Source: DATCYX01 sp963714425
GTDB taxonomy: Bacteria > Chloroflexota > Anaerolineae > Anaerolineales > UBA4823
Length of the DNA: 64,000 nucleotides
NCBI GenBank assembly: GCA_963714425.1
Contig: CAVQOI010000015.1
Location: 1 to 64,000, forward strand
Direction: 5' to 3'
A program made the translations under genes and the position numbers. This document shows, in pieces, positions 34,340 through 42,103 of the stretch. Positions within the stretch are counted from its first letter, which is position 1, and the number at the start of each line of letters is the position of its first letter. Below the pieces are notes generated by a model, which saw nothing but the letters and a program-made list of their open reading frames with translations, was not told the DNA's origin and did not search any database.

Positions 34340-36571
34340 TTATTCCTCAGGGGTGACAATTACCTCACCTTCAGGGGTGGGGGTACGTGTCACGTAGAAA
34401 GCCGTCTCCCACGGGTATAGTCGGGCAGGCCGGCCATAAAAGTATAGCTCCATTACCCGGCGGAAGATCGGTGCGGCGTAATCCGAGCCCTCACCAATGT
34501 TTTCGACAACGACCGCAACTGCGATGTCTGGCTGGTTAGGTCGCTCTTCGAAGGTGTAGCCGGCGAACCAGGCATGCGGATCACCCGAACCAGATTGTGC
34601 CGTCCCGGTTTTGCCGGCCAGCCTGATATCTAGACCCGTAAACCGGTGCCAGGCTGTGCCATATGGCTTGGTGCTAACGACCACGCCGCGCATGGCATCC
34701 TGGACTACTTTCAGATTCTCTGGACTAATGGGCAGCTGGCTGGTGGGGTCGGGTTCGAATTCGAAGGTTGCGGGGCCGTCCGGCGGTGCAATTCGCTCGA
34801 TGAGCTGTGGGCGGTAGAGCGTGCCGCCGTTGCCCAGGGCAGCCATGAAAGCTGCCACCTGCAGGGGTGTGACCAGCGTCTCACCCTGACCGATCGCCAG
34901 GTTGGTGGCATCTACCGGGCTTTGCGGGTCGGGAATATTTCCGGCGGCTTCGTCAATGCCCACAATGCCCGTCGGCTTGCCCAATCCGTAGCCGCGCGCC
35001 ATGTCTGCGATGGCGGTTTTCCTTTCCTGGTTGAACAGATCGAGACCAATATGCCAGAAGTACGGGTTGCACGAGCGGATCAACCCTTCTGGCAGGGTCA
35101 GCAGGCCGCTGGGTATTGTCTCTCCATCCTCCAGGAAGTGCTCATACGTCCAGTCGTTCAGCGTGATGCCTTGCAGCTCGGTGAACAGGTAGCCGCACTC
35201 ATAGGTGGTCTCTGGCTTGTATAAGCCGCTCTCCAGCGCGGCCGCGATGGTCACCACCTTGAATGTCGAACCTGGCGGGTATTGTCCCTGGGCAGCGCGG
35301 TTGAAGGTCGGGGTCGCCGGATCGCTGAAGATTTCCTCCAGCAGGTAGCTGAAGTTGCGGTTCTGCGGCTCGAAGGCGTTGGGGTCAAAACCCGGTGAGG
35401 ACGCCATTGCCAGCACGCGCCCGGTATCCCGCTCCATCACCACGATCGCCCCTCGAAAATCTGAGATCGCCCTCTCTACAGCTTGCTGGAAATCACGGTC
35501 CAGGGTGGTGTAGATCGCCTGGGCAGGTTCGGCATCACGCTCCGCCAGGCGTGTGGCAATCTGTCCCAGGGCGTTGAAGACATACAGCGCTCCGCCGCGT
35601 GTCCCTGACAGGAAATCCTCGCCCCATTTCTCCAGGCCAGCCTGTCCAATACGCTCATCCCGCTGGTAGCCTTTACGAAGATACTCCTCTTCCTGCCCTG
35701 CCTGGATCGTGGTCACATAGCCAACAACGTGCGGGGCGACGCCGCCATCGAAATAATAGCGCGCCCGGTAAGATTGCAGCACAAGACCGCTCAAGCCAGA
35801 GAGAATGTTGATGTTATTGGAGATGGCATCTGCAGACACCTCTCCGATCGGAACGTACCAGTCTGCGCCCTCTGGGACACTTTCGATACGGTCCAGAATC
35901 TCGTCGGACGTCAGACCGGTCAGACGGATCAAGCGGGTGATCAGTTCTTCCTGCTGGTCTGGAAAGATTTGGAGGGGGATCAGGCCGATCGCCGTGGCAT
36001 CTGCCTGGGCAACCAGGGCATGACCGTTGCGGTCGTAGATATTGGCTCGCGCCGGTGTAAAGCGTTCCATTCCCAGGTAGTTGCCGCCTGCCAGCTCAGG
36101 CATTACCAGTGTGTCATCCCATTTTACGTGCCATTCGCCTTGCTCCAGGCTCAGATCCATGCGCGTCTCTCTCACCAGTTCCCCGACCAGTGCGCTGGTA
36201 AATTCTAGCCGGTAACCTACCTGGGCATTTACGGTATCTCTCACCAGGGATGAGATAATCTCATATTCCAGGCCGCTCAATGCCATTTCAGTGGTTATCC
36301 CCCGGAAATGTTTCTCGAAATCCTCCTGTTTGATGGCGTCTTTGCTCAGCGAAGTGAGAAGCGCGTACATATCGCCGTAGCGTTCATCTTTCCAGGCGTC
36401 AAGGAAGGCGCGCGCCGCCACACCAGCATCGGGAGCCGGGGTGGTTCTCACTCCGGGATCGACCAGCGTAGAGGTTGGCACCTGGGTGGGTGTGGGTTCG
36501 GGTGTGGTTGCAGGGCTGCAACCAACAATAGCAAACATCAGGAGGAATACAAGCCCGTGGCGGATTTTCAT
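34340..36571 (-). CDS. Lipoprotein penicillin-binding transpeptidase with NTF2-like domain
   Basis: 743 residues. The N-terminus carries a lipobox (FAIVGC) instead of the usual membrane anchor, followed by a Thr/Pro linker. Residues ~45-160 match the MecA N-terminal NTF2-like domain (FLDAWKDERYGDMYALLTSLSKDAI). The dimerisation domain follows, then the transpeptidase with SxxK PPGSTFK (Ser ~434), SxN RSCN (~498) and KTG AGKTGTAQ (~653). It cross-links peptidoglycan outside the membrane. MecA-like domain order occurs in resistant PBP2a proteins and in many Gram-positive PBPs; resistance cannot be inferred here. It begins four bases after the stop of maf, so it is in an operon with it. Confidence 0.93.
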   Translation of the reverse strand: MKIRHGLVFLLMFAIVGCSPATTPEPTPTQVPTSTLVDPGVRTTPAPDAGVAARAFLDAWKDERYGDMYALLTSLSKDAIKQEDFEKHFRGITTEMALSGLEYEIISSLVRDTVNAQVGYRLEFTSALVGELVRETRMDLSLEQGEWHVKWDDTLVMPELAGGNYLGMERFTPARANIYDRNGHALVAQADATAIGLIPLQIFPDQQEELITRLIRLTGLTSDEILDRIESVPEGADWYVPIGEVSADAISNNINILSGLSGLVLQSYRARYYFDGGVAPHVVGYVTTIQAGQEEEYLRKGYQRDERIGQAGLEKWGEDFLSGTRGGALYVFNALGQIATRLAERDAEPAQAIYTTLDRDFQQAVERAISDFRGAIVVMERDTGRVLAMASSPGFDPNAFEPQNRNFSYLLEEIFSDPATPTFNRAAQGQYPPGSTFKVVTIAAALESGLYKPETTYECGYLFTELQGITLNDWTYEHFLEDGETIPSGLLTLPEGLIRSCNPYFWHIGLDLFNQERKTAIADMARGYGLGKPTGIVGIDEAAGNIPDPQSPVDATNLAIGQGETLVTPLQVAAFMAALGNGGTLYRPQLIERIAPPDGPATFEFEPDPTSQLPISPENLKVVQDAMRGVVVSTKPYGTAWHRFTGLDIRLAGKTGTAQSGSGDPHAWFAGYTFEERPNQPDIAVAVVVENIGEGSDYAAPIFRRVMELYFYGRPARLYPWETAFYVTRTPTPEGEVIVTPEE

Positions 36572-36575
36572 CGGT

Positions 36576-37265
36576 TTACAGCTCGCCCCTCAAAACCAGA
36601 TCATGCACTGGGCATTCGTACTCCAGCGCATCCTGGCAAGCTTGGGGGACATCTGTCTCGCTTGGCATGCCCATGCGGTCTAGTGTTCGCTTCAAATGGC
36701 ATAGCGGTAAGCCCATCACATTGGCGTAACATCCCTGCAGGCGCTCCACTGGCTTGAAGCCGTTGTGCTGAATTGCGTAACCACCGGCTTTATCCAGCGG
36801 GTCTCCGCTGGCGACATACGCCACAATCTCTTGGTCGGAATATGCCCGCATGGGCACGTCGGTCTGGCAGTAATCTCGGATGAGACCGCCATCCGCGGGG
36901 CGAAGGGCTACCAAACCGGTATATACACGATGGGAGCGCCCGCGCAGACGGCGCAGCATGCCTTCTGCTTCAGCCGCGTCCGCCGGTTTGCCCAGGATGT
37001 TATCTCCGTCCGCTACAGTCGTGTCGGCAGCGATAATGATTAAATCCATCGAGGCTATATCAGGCGGTTCGTAAATTGACCCAACCGCGGCCTGCGCTTT
37101 TCGCTCTGCAAGACGCAGCACGTGTTCCCTGGGATGTTCTCCGTGGAGGGGGCGCTCATCAACATTTACCGGGGTGAGCGTAAACGTCCATCCCCCTACT
37201 GCCATTAATTGCCTGCGACGGGGTGAGTTTGAAGCAAGCACCAACATTACCCGTGATTCTAACAT
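36576..37265 (-). CDS. maf: Maf-family nucleoside triphosphate pyrophosphatase
   Basis: 229 residues from ATG 37265 (GAGAGT just upstream; a later ATG at 37247 would trim six residues). Maf proteins hydrolyse non-canonical or excess nucleoside triphosphates and can slow septation. Motifs: LASNSPRRRQLM at the start, then DLIIIAADTTVADGDNILGKP with the catalytic Asp, and GGYAIQHNGFKPVERLQGCYANVMGLPL near the end. A C-terminal extension of ~30 residues (DVPQACQDALEYECPVHDLVL) exceeds the usual 190-200 length and may be specific to this lineage. Confidence 0.93.
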   Translation of the reverse strand: MLESRVMLVLASNSPRRRQLMAVGGWTFTLTPVNVDERPLHGEHPREHVLRLAERKAQAAVGSIYEPPDIASMDLIIIAADTTVADGDNILGKPADAAEAEGMLRRLRGRSHRVYTGLVALRPADGGLIRDYCQTDVPMRAYSDQEIVAYVASGDPLDKAGGYAIQHNGFKPVERLQGCYANVMGLPLCHLKRTLDRMGMPSETDVPQACQDALEYECPVHDLVLRGEL

Positions 37266-37308
37266 ACTCTCAATTCTGCCCTGGGTGATAGAATAAGGAG
37301 GCCAGCCA

Positions 37309-37497
37309 ATGCCGCCCTTCGATCTGCAAAACCAAACCACTGCTCGATCCGCCTGAAGGGATACGATTATTCCCAGCCAGGGGCGTATTTTGTGACGATG
37401 GTGACGCAGGGCGGGAGTTGTTGCTGGCTACGATTGTTGATGCGATGGCCCACCTTAACCAGGGGGGAGTAGCGTTGTGGGAGCAATGGAACTCTCT
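37309..37497 (+). pseudogene. N-terminal remnant of a second RAYT transposase
   Basis: Three reading segments in different frames match consecutive parts of a RAYT N-terminus: MPPFDLQNQTTARS (from ATG 37309 behind AAGGAGG), then SIRLKGYDYSQPGAYFVTMVTQG (37344 onward), then RELLLATIVDAMAHLNQGG followed by LWEQWNSLP. This is the layout of the MPFFDPQ...RRSIRLKGYDY...LFGEIVDGEM type, distinct from the 1639 copy. At least two frameshifts and loss of the HUH and Tyr motifs show long decay. It occupies the divergent maf/phosphoribosyltransferase promoter region and abuts the start of the latter. Confidence 0.75.
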
Positions 37498-37530
37498 CCC
37501 CGAACAATAATATATTGCGAGGTCAATCCA

Positions 37531-38106
37531 ATGCAAGCACTCAAAGACCGCATCCTGCGCGAGGGGAAGAACCTGGGGAATGGCATCCTGAAAGTTGATG
37601 GATTCATCAACCACCAGGTCGACCCGCAATTGATGGAAGCCTGCGGGAAGGAGCTCGCCCGCCGCTTCCAAGGGGTAGGCGCCACGAAGGTGCTCACTGC
37701 CGAGATCTCCGGCATTGCCCCGGCAATCGCAGCCGCCAAGCATCTGGGGCTGCCTGTGGTATACGCGCGCAAGAGCAAGCCCATTACCATGCCAGACCAG
37801 GTGTACCTGACCCTTTCTCCATCCCATACAAAAGGGCGTATGGTCGAGCTGATCGTCTCGCCGGAATTTCTGGCGGGTGGGGAGCGCGTGCTGATCATCG
37901 ACGACTTCCTTGCGAGCGGAGCAACGATCCAGGGGTTGGTGCGCCTGGCGCAGATCGCTGGGGCGGTCATCGTCGGTATCGGTGCTCTGGTAGAGAAGAC
38001 CTTCGAGGGCGGGCGGCAGGTGCTGGCTCCATTAGGCGTGCCCATCGAAGCGCTGGCGCGCGTCAAAGCCATGCAGGGCGATCAGATAACCTTCGAAGAG
38101 GACTGA
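37531..38106 (+). CDS. xpt: Xanthine phosphoribosyltransferase-like enzyme
   Basis: 191 residues from ATG 37531. The open frame starts at 37477, but the first 18 codons come from RAYT remnant sequence and the canonical N-terminus MQALKDRILREGKNLGNGILKVD begins here. The PRPP-binding motif is VLIIDDFLASGATIQG (~130-145) and the purine-recognition region is AEISGIAPAIAAAKHLGLPVVYARK. The enzyme converts xanthine plus PRPP to XMP for purine salvage. guaA, which turns XMP into GMP, follows 56 bases later, a coherent pathway pair. No purine riboswitch aptamer was recognised upstream. Confidence 0.92.
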   Translation: MQALKDRILREGKNLGNGILKVDGFINHQVDPQLMEACGKELARRFQGVGATKVLTAEISGIAPAIAAAKHLGLPVVYARKSKPITMPDQVYLTLSPSHTKGRMVELIVSPEFLAGGERVLIIDDFLASGATIQGLVRLAQIAGAVIVGIGALVEKTFEGGRQVLAPLGVPIEALARVKAMQGDQITFEED

Positions 38107-38162
38107 CTCAATATGGAGTTGAGAGCTTATGCTCCCTCCTGACTCCTATCTTTACGCTTGAT

Positions 38163-39749
38163 ATGAACTCCATCGCTGTCCTTGACTTTGGCTCCCAATA
38201 TGCTCAGCTGATCGCCCGCCGCGTGCGTGAGCTGCAGGTGTACTGCGAGTTATTCCCCTGGGATACACATCCTCAGCGTGTCATGGCGCTCGAACCGAGT
38301 GGCTTCATTCTCTCTGGCGGGCCGGCATCGGTCTATGAGACCGATGCCCCACGTATCTTGCCTTATATTCTCAAGAGCGGATTGCCTGTATTGGGCATCT
38401 GCTACGGCATGCAGGCGCTCACCCACGCGATGGGTGGGCGCGTCGCCCTTGCCTCCCAGCGAGAATATGGTCCTGCCAGAGTTGAATCACTGGTCTCCAA
38501 CCCGCTGATCCCTGATGGCTCACAGGCAGTGTGGATGTCGCACGGCGACCGCATCGAACAACCCCCGCAGGGATTCACCGTGCTGGCAAGCAGTGATAAC
38601 TCCCCCGTGGCTGCGATGGGAGACCTGGAGCGCGGCTATTACGGGCTGCAGTTCCACCCCGAGGTGCACCACACCCCGGGAGGCATTGAGATCCTGCGGC
38701 GTTTCGTGCTCGATGTGTGCGGCGTGCACCCGGAGTGGACGCCGGAATCGATCATCGCCGCTGCTGTGGAGCGTATCCGCCAGCAAGTGGGCGGAGAGAT
38801 GGTGCTCTCGGCGGTGAGCGGCGGCGTGGATTCGAGCGTGGCAACTGCCCTGGTGCAGCGCGCCGTGGGCGAGCAGCTCGTCGCAGTCTTCGTGGATACT
38901 GGATTACTGCGCCATGGCGAGGCTGCCCAGGTACAATCGGCTTTGCAAGACACGTTGGGCGTTGAGCTGGTCACTGTGGATGCTGTGGAGAGCTTCATGA
39001 GCACCCTGCGAGGCGTGACCGATCCTGAGCACAAGCGGCGCATCATTGGCGAGCGCTTCATCCGTATCTTTGAAGACCAGGCACGCCAGCTTGGTGCACC
39101 CCGCTTCCTGGTGCAGGGCACCATCTACCCCGACGTGGTTGAGTCCAGCGCCCCCGACCGGGCCCAGGCGCAGCGCATTAAGACCCATCACAATGTAGGC
39201 GGTCTTCCCGAGACCATGCAGTTCGAGCTGGTTGAGCCACTGCGCTATTTATTTAAAGATGAAGTCCGCTTGGTCGGGGTAGCCCTGGGTCTGCCTGATG
39301 GGTTGGTCTGGCGGCAGCCCTTCCCAGGTCCGGGGCTGGCGGTGCGCTGCCTGGGAGAAGTGACCCCCGAGCGCCTGGAGCGCTTGCGCCACGCCGATCT
39401 CATTTTGACCGATGAGTTGTCGAGCGAGGGGCTGCTGCGAATGGGCTCCGAGGGACGATATTCCAGCAGTTCAACTGCTGGAATATCGGAATTGAGCGGC
39501 ACAGCCCAGGCTTTTGCCGTTCTGCTTCCGGTGCAATCGGTGGGGGTGATGGGGGACCAGCGTACTTATATGGAGACCATCGCCCTGAGGGCAGTCACCA
39601 CCGAGGACTTCATGACCGCCGACTGGGCGCGCTTGCCTTATGACCTGCTGGCGCGCATCGCAAATCGCATCGTCAACGAGGTGCGTGGTGTCAATCGTGT
39701 GGTCTACGATATCACCAGCAAGCCGCCTGCCACCATTGAGTGGGAATAA
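38163..39749 (+). CDS. guaA: GMP synthase (glutamine-hydrolysing) with in-frame palindrome insert
   Basis: 528 residues. GuaA aminates XMP to GMP. The glutamine amidotransferase half has GICYGMQAL (nucleophile Cys) and QFHPEVHH; the ATP pyrophosphatase half has the SGGVDSSVA P-loop; the dimer domain ends in KPPATIEWE. Between LLRMGSE and TAQAFAVLLPVQSVGVMG there is an extra stretch GRYSSSSTAGISELSG of about 16-19 residues at position ~429-447, where normal GuaA has a short YDKIWQ-type link. The DNA below it is the palindrome 39456-39488. All catalytic motifs are intact, so the enzyme is probably active with a tolerated surface insertion. Confidence 0.95.
   Translation: MNSIAVLDFGSQYAQLIARRVRELQVYCELFPWDTHPQRVMALEPSGFILSGGPASVYETDAPRILPYILKSGLPVLGICYGMQALTHAMGGRVALASQREYGPARVESLVSNPLIPDGSQAVWMSHGDRIEQPPQGFTVLASSDNSPVAAMGDLERGYYGLQFHPEVHHTPGGIEILRRFVLDVCGVHPEWTPESIIAAAVERIRQQVGGEMVLSAVSGGVDSSVATALVQRAVGEQLVAVFVDTGLLRHGEAAQVQSALQDTLGVELVTVDAVESFMSTLRGVTDPEHKRRIIGERFIRIFEDQARQLGAPRFLVQGTIYPDVVESSAPDRAQAQRIKTHHNVGGLPETMQFELVEPLRYLFKDEVRLVGVALGLPDGLVWRQPFPGPGLAVRCLGEVTPERLERLRHADLILTDELSSEGLLRMGSEGRYSSSSTAGISELSGTAQAFAVLLPVQSVGVMGDQRTYMETIALRAVTTEDFMTADWARLPYDLLARIANRIVNEVRGVNRVVYDITSKPPATIEWE
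39456..39488. repeat. 33-bp perfect palindrome inserted in guaA
   Basis: Arms CGATATTCCAGCAG (39456-39469) and CTGCTGGAATATCG (39475-39488) around TTCAA, extendable to 16-base arms with one central base. The CCAGCAG-TT core matches the intergenic palindrome at 36-70. It lies in frame and encodes RYSSSSTAGIS-type residues in a conserved protein. Confidence 0.85.
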
Positions 39750-39762
39750 AAGCGGCCTCTAT

Positions 39763-39786
39763 CTCCCCGCCCATTGGGGAGCGGGG
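39763..39786. terminator. C/G-rich hairpin downstream of guaA
   Basis: CTCCCC (39763-39768) pairs with GGGGAG (39776-39781); alternatively CCCCGC pairs with GCGGGG (39781-39786). No T-run follows. It may slow transcription leaving guaA, or be one more copy of the C/G-rich palindrome family. Confidence 0.45.
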
Positions 39787-39906
39787 CTGGGGGGAATCCT
39801 CAGTTTGCATGCAGGGTTGCCGAACGTGAACATAAGCGCGAAATTAGTTGCTGATATTCGCGCCATTCGCTGGCTTAGCGTCATTCGCGTTAAGGCTTTT
39901 CCCCGA

Positions 39907-40119
39907 TTATTCTCTTTCGTACTTAAATGAAATTTTGACCTTGGCGCGGTACGCCCGTACCTTGCCGTCCTCAATCACCATATCCAGCTCATCCACCTCA
40001 GCCACGCGCAACTCGCGCAGGCTTTTGGATGCCATCTCCACCGCCGCGGTGGCTGCCTTTTCCCATGATTCAGTGCTGGTGCCAACCAGCGTGATGACTT
40101 TGTATACACTTTCACCCAT
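39907..40119 (-). CDS. Dodecin family protein
   Basis: 70 residues, the full length of the family. Dodecins form hollow dodecamers that store flavins. Motifs: VYKVITLVGTSTESWEKAA, LRELRVAEVDELDMVIEDGKVRAYRAKVKISFKYE. The residue stacking flavin in archaeal dodecin is Trp in the SWEKA helix start, which is present. A strong GGGAGGAAACC precedes ATG 40119. It follows DUF2277 on the same strand, 54 bases apart. Confidence 0.93.
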   Translation of the reverse strand: MGESVYKVITLVGTSTESWEKAATAAVEMASKSLRELRVAEVDELDMVIEDGKVRAYRAKVKISFKYERE

Positions 40120-40173
40120 GGTTTCCTCCCGGATTGTGAAATGAATAGAATGTGCCCGCGATTTGCCCAGGCC

Positions 40174-40389
40174 TCAGCCTGAGGTAGGAGTGCGGGTCAC
40201 CAGGTTGTCCAATAATTTCTGCGTGGATGCGGCAATCTCCTCCACTGCCAGGTCAAAGACGGTCTGGTTGAGGCGTGACGGTTTACGGTAGCCGCTCACC
40301 TTGCGCACAAACTGCAGCGCTGCCAGGCGAATTTCTTCCTCGGTGGGGGGTGCTTCTATTTGTCGAAGGGTCTTAATATTGCGGCACAT
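40174..40389 (-). CDS. DUF2277 family protein
   Basis: 71 residues with the family signature MCRNIKTLRQIEAPPTEEEIRLAALQFVRKVSGYRKPS and NQTVFDLAVEEIAA. DUF2277 proteins are short and widespread, with unknown role. GGGAGAGC precedes ATG 40389. It is upstream of dodecin and probably shares its transcript. Confidence 0.9.
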   Translation of the reverse strand: MCRNIKTLRQIEAPPTEEEIRLAALQFVRKVSGYRKPSRLNQTVFDLAVEEIAASTQKLLDNLVTRTPTSG

Positions 40390-40411
40390 GCTCTCCCTGC
40401 CTCTGTTGTAT

Positions 40412-40441
40412 ACTTTACACCGGAATTGCTCTCGAAGTCAA
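40412..40441 (-). promoter_or_regulatory. Promoter TTGACT-18-TAAAGT for DUF2277/dodecin
   Basis: On the minus strand TTGACT (40441-40436) and TAAAGT (40417-40412) are 18 bases apart, about 23 bases before ATG 40389. A second candidate -10, TATACA, sits three bases further on. Confidence 0.55.
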
Positions 40442-40495
40442 TATTTAACCATTTGGATCCTGCTCAATGTGAGGAGGGATGCCTTTGAGCATACC

Positions 40496-42019
40496 CTAGA
40501 GGTCTTTCATATCTGTGTTAATTTGCCTCAGTTTTTTCATTTCTTCCCCCACCCAATCCCATATCCAGTACAGCACCGCGCTTGCCAGACCTAGCCCGAG
40601 GGTTTTGAACACATCGCCGATCGGCCAATCCAGGTGGGTGTAGCGCCGAAGATACCAGGGCACGAACCACAGCAGGACAAATCCTGCGCCGACCAGTACT
40701 CGGCGCAGCCCGGGGTCCGGTTGGCGGCGCTGTTCTACGTAGACCCAGCCTGCCAGGGCGATCTGCAGTCCGGCAAAGACCATGCGGTAGCGCGGGTTGT
40801 CCCAGGCGTCCCCGCCGCCCCGGAAGGCAGCAGCCAGGATCCCCAGCCACACAGCCAGGGATAGGAGGCGTTCCAGTCCCCCAGTCTGGCGCAGCGAGCG
40901 TAAGGGAGCATATACCAGGAAAGGTAGAAGCAGCGTCCAGCCGGCTGCGCGCCAGATGGCGATGACCTGCCAGATCACTGCGCCGGTGATATCGAAGAGA
41001 GCTGCTGGCAGGAAAGGCTGCGCCACTCCATATACAACCAGCAGAGGCAGATGAGTCCACTCCGGCGTGCTGTCGAATATCTTCTGCACCCACCCAGAGG
41101 CGCGCTCGCTTAGATGCGCCTGGTATTCGGCGGATTTGCGCGCCCAGTAGCCGATGACCCCCAGTGGCGTGGTGATGTTCTCCGGCGCAAACTGCCGCAG
41201 CGCAAGCCACAGGCCTGCCAGCACGACCAGCACCAATCCAACCAGGGCGGGCAGCATCCAGCGCTGCTGGCGGATGCTCAAGCGAATCGACCCCCAGCGC
41301 ATGCCCAAAGATTGGAGCGCCAGCACGCCCATGAGCAGAGCCGCCGCGGGAGGCGACAGCGGAAGGCACAATCCCAATGCGCCTGCAGCCAGCGCCAGGG
41401 CGCCCCAGCGTTTCTCCTGCCCAAAGACCAGCAACCCATAGCAGGCAGCCATTGCCAGCGTGACCAGGAACGCCTCGCGCATCTGGGAGCTGCCGATCAG
41501 CACCGCCTCCGGGTACAGCGCCAACCCCCAGGCTGCCAGCCTGGCAGCAGGATCACCCCACAGGCGGCGCGTGAATGCCCAGGCAAACAGGACAGCCAGG
41601 GACGAGAAAGCGGCAGTGAGAACGACCATAAGCAGGGGCTGGTGCTCCTCGCTGCCCGTGAAGCGGTAAATCAAAGTGCTGATGAAGAGCAGGCCTCCGT
41701 ACTGGTCGGCCTTCCGATAGCCGCCCTCGAAGGCTTTACTCAGCGGTTTCCCAGAGCTGGCGAGCTCCCAGGCGGTGCGGTCGCGCTCGTGAGCGTCCGC
41801 CATCACGTAGCCATTGCGCTCTGGAGGCGAACCGTAGCCGTAAGCTGGAAGCGTGATGGACCACAGGATACCTACTGCCAAGCGCAGCAGCGCCGCTCCC
41901 AAGACCAGCCAAACTAACCAGCGCGGGACCGCTTCTCTGCGTGTGAGCAGCCAGCCCGCCGCCAGGGTCGCCAGCCCAAGCAAAGAGACCAGCATAAATG
42001 CAATCCACACCGTTGTCAT
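40496..42019 (-). CDS. Multispanning membrane glycosyltransferase-like protein (GT-C type)
   Basis: 507 residues with about ten hydrophobic helices, starting with VWIAFMLVSLLGLATLAAGWLL. A soluble loop after helix 2-3 (MADAHERDRTAWELASSGKPLSKAFEGGYRKADQYGG) resembles the acidic extracytoplasmic first loop of GT-C enzymes such as PMT/ArnT, where Asp residues are catalytic; here D and E residues lie in ADAHERDRT. It would use lipid-linked sugars at the outer face. The gene follows the two GT4 genes on the same strand and ends the polysaccharide block. Family assignment rests on topology and the loop, so it is tentative. Confidence 0.65.
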   Translation of the reverse strand: MTTVWIAFMLVSLLGLATLAAGWLLTRREAVPRWLVWLVLGAALLRLAVGILWSITLPAYGYGSPPERNGYVMADAHERDRTAWELASSGKPLSKAFEGGYRKADQYGGLLFISTLIYRFTGSEEHQPLLMVVLTAAFSSLAVLFAWAFTRRLWGDPAARLAAWGLALYPEAVLIGSSQMREAFLVTLAMAACYGLLVFGQEKRWGALALAAGALGLCLPLSPPAAALLMGVLALQSLGMRWGSIRLSIRQQRWMLPALVGLVLVVLAGLWLALRQFAPENITTPLGVIGYWARKSAEYQAHLSERASGWVQKIFDSTPEWTHLPLLVVYGVAQPFLPAALFDITGAVIWQVIAIWRAAGWTLLLPFLVYAPLRSLRQTGGLERLLSLAVWLGILAAAFRGGGDAWDNPRYRMVFAGLQIALAGWVYVEQRRQPDPGLRRVLVGAGFVLLWFVPWYLRRYTHLDWPIGDVFKTLGLGLASAVLYWIWDWVGEEMKKLRQINTDMKDL

Positions 42020-42103
42020 AGCAATCCCAGGATCATGTCTTGAAACCTTGAACGGGATTGTATCCCAATTTTTTTCGCATGCCTTCGCTTACTTCTGGGC
42101 TCC

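Noticed and set aside
37270..38072. Minus-strand ORFs over the phosphoribosyltransferase gene
   Set aside because: They oppose a clear PRPP-binding enzyme and show no motif.
40518..41369. 283-codon ORF overlapping the GT-C-like gene
   Set aside because: Ala/Arg/Gly-rich out-of-frame shadow; the other frame has coherent membrane helices.
41114..41917. 267-codon plus-strand ORF opposite the GT-C-like gene
   Set aside because: Gln/Arg-rich, typical of the complement of a Leu/Ala-rich membrane protein.
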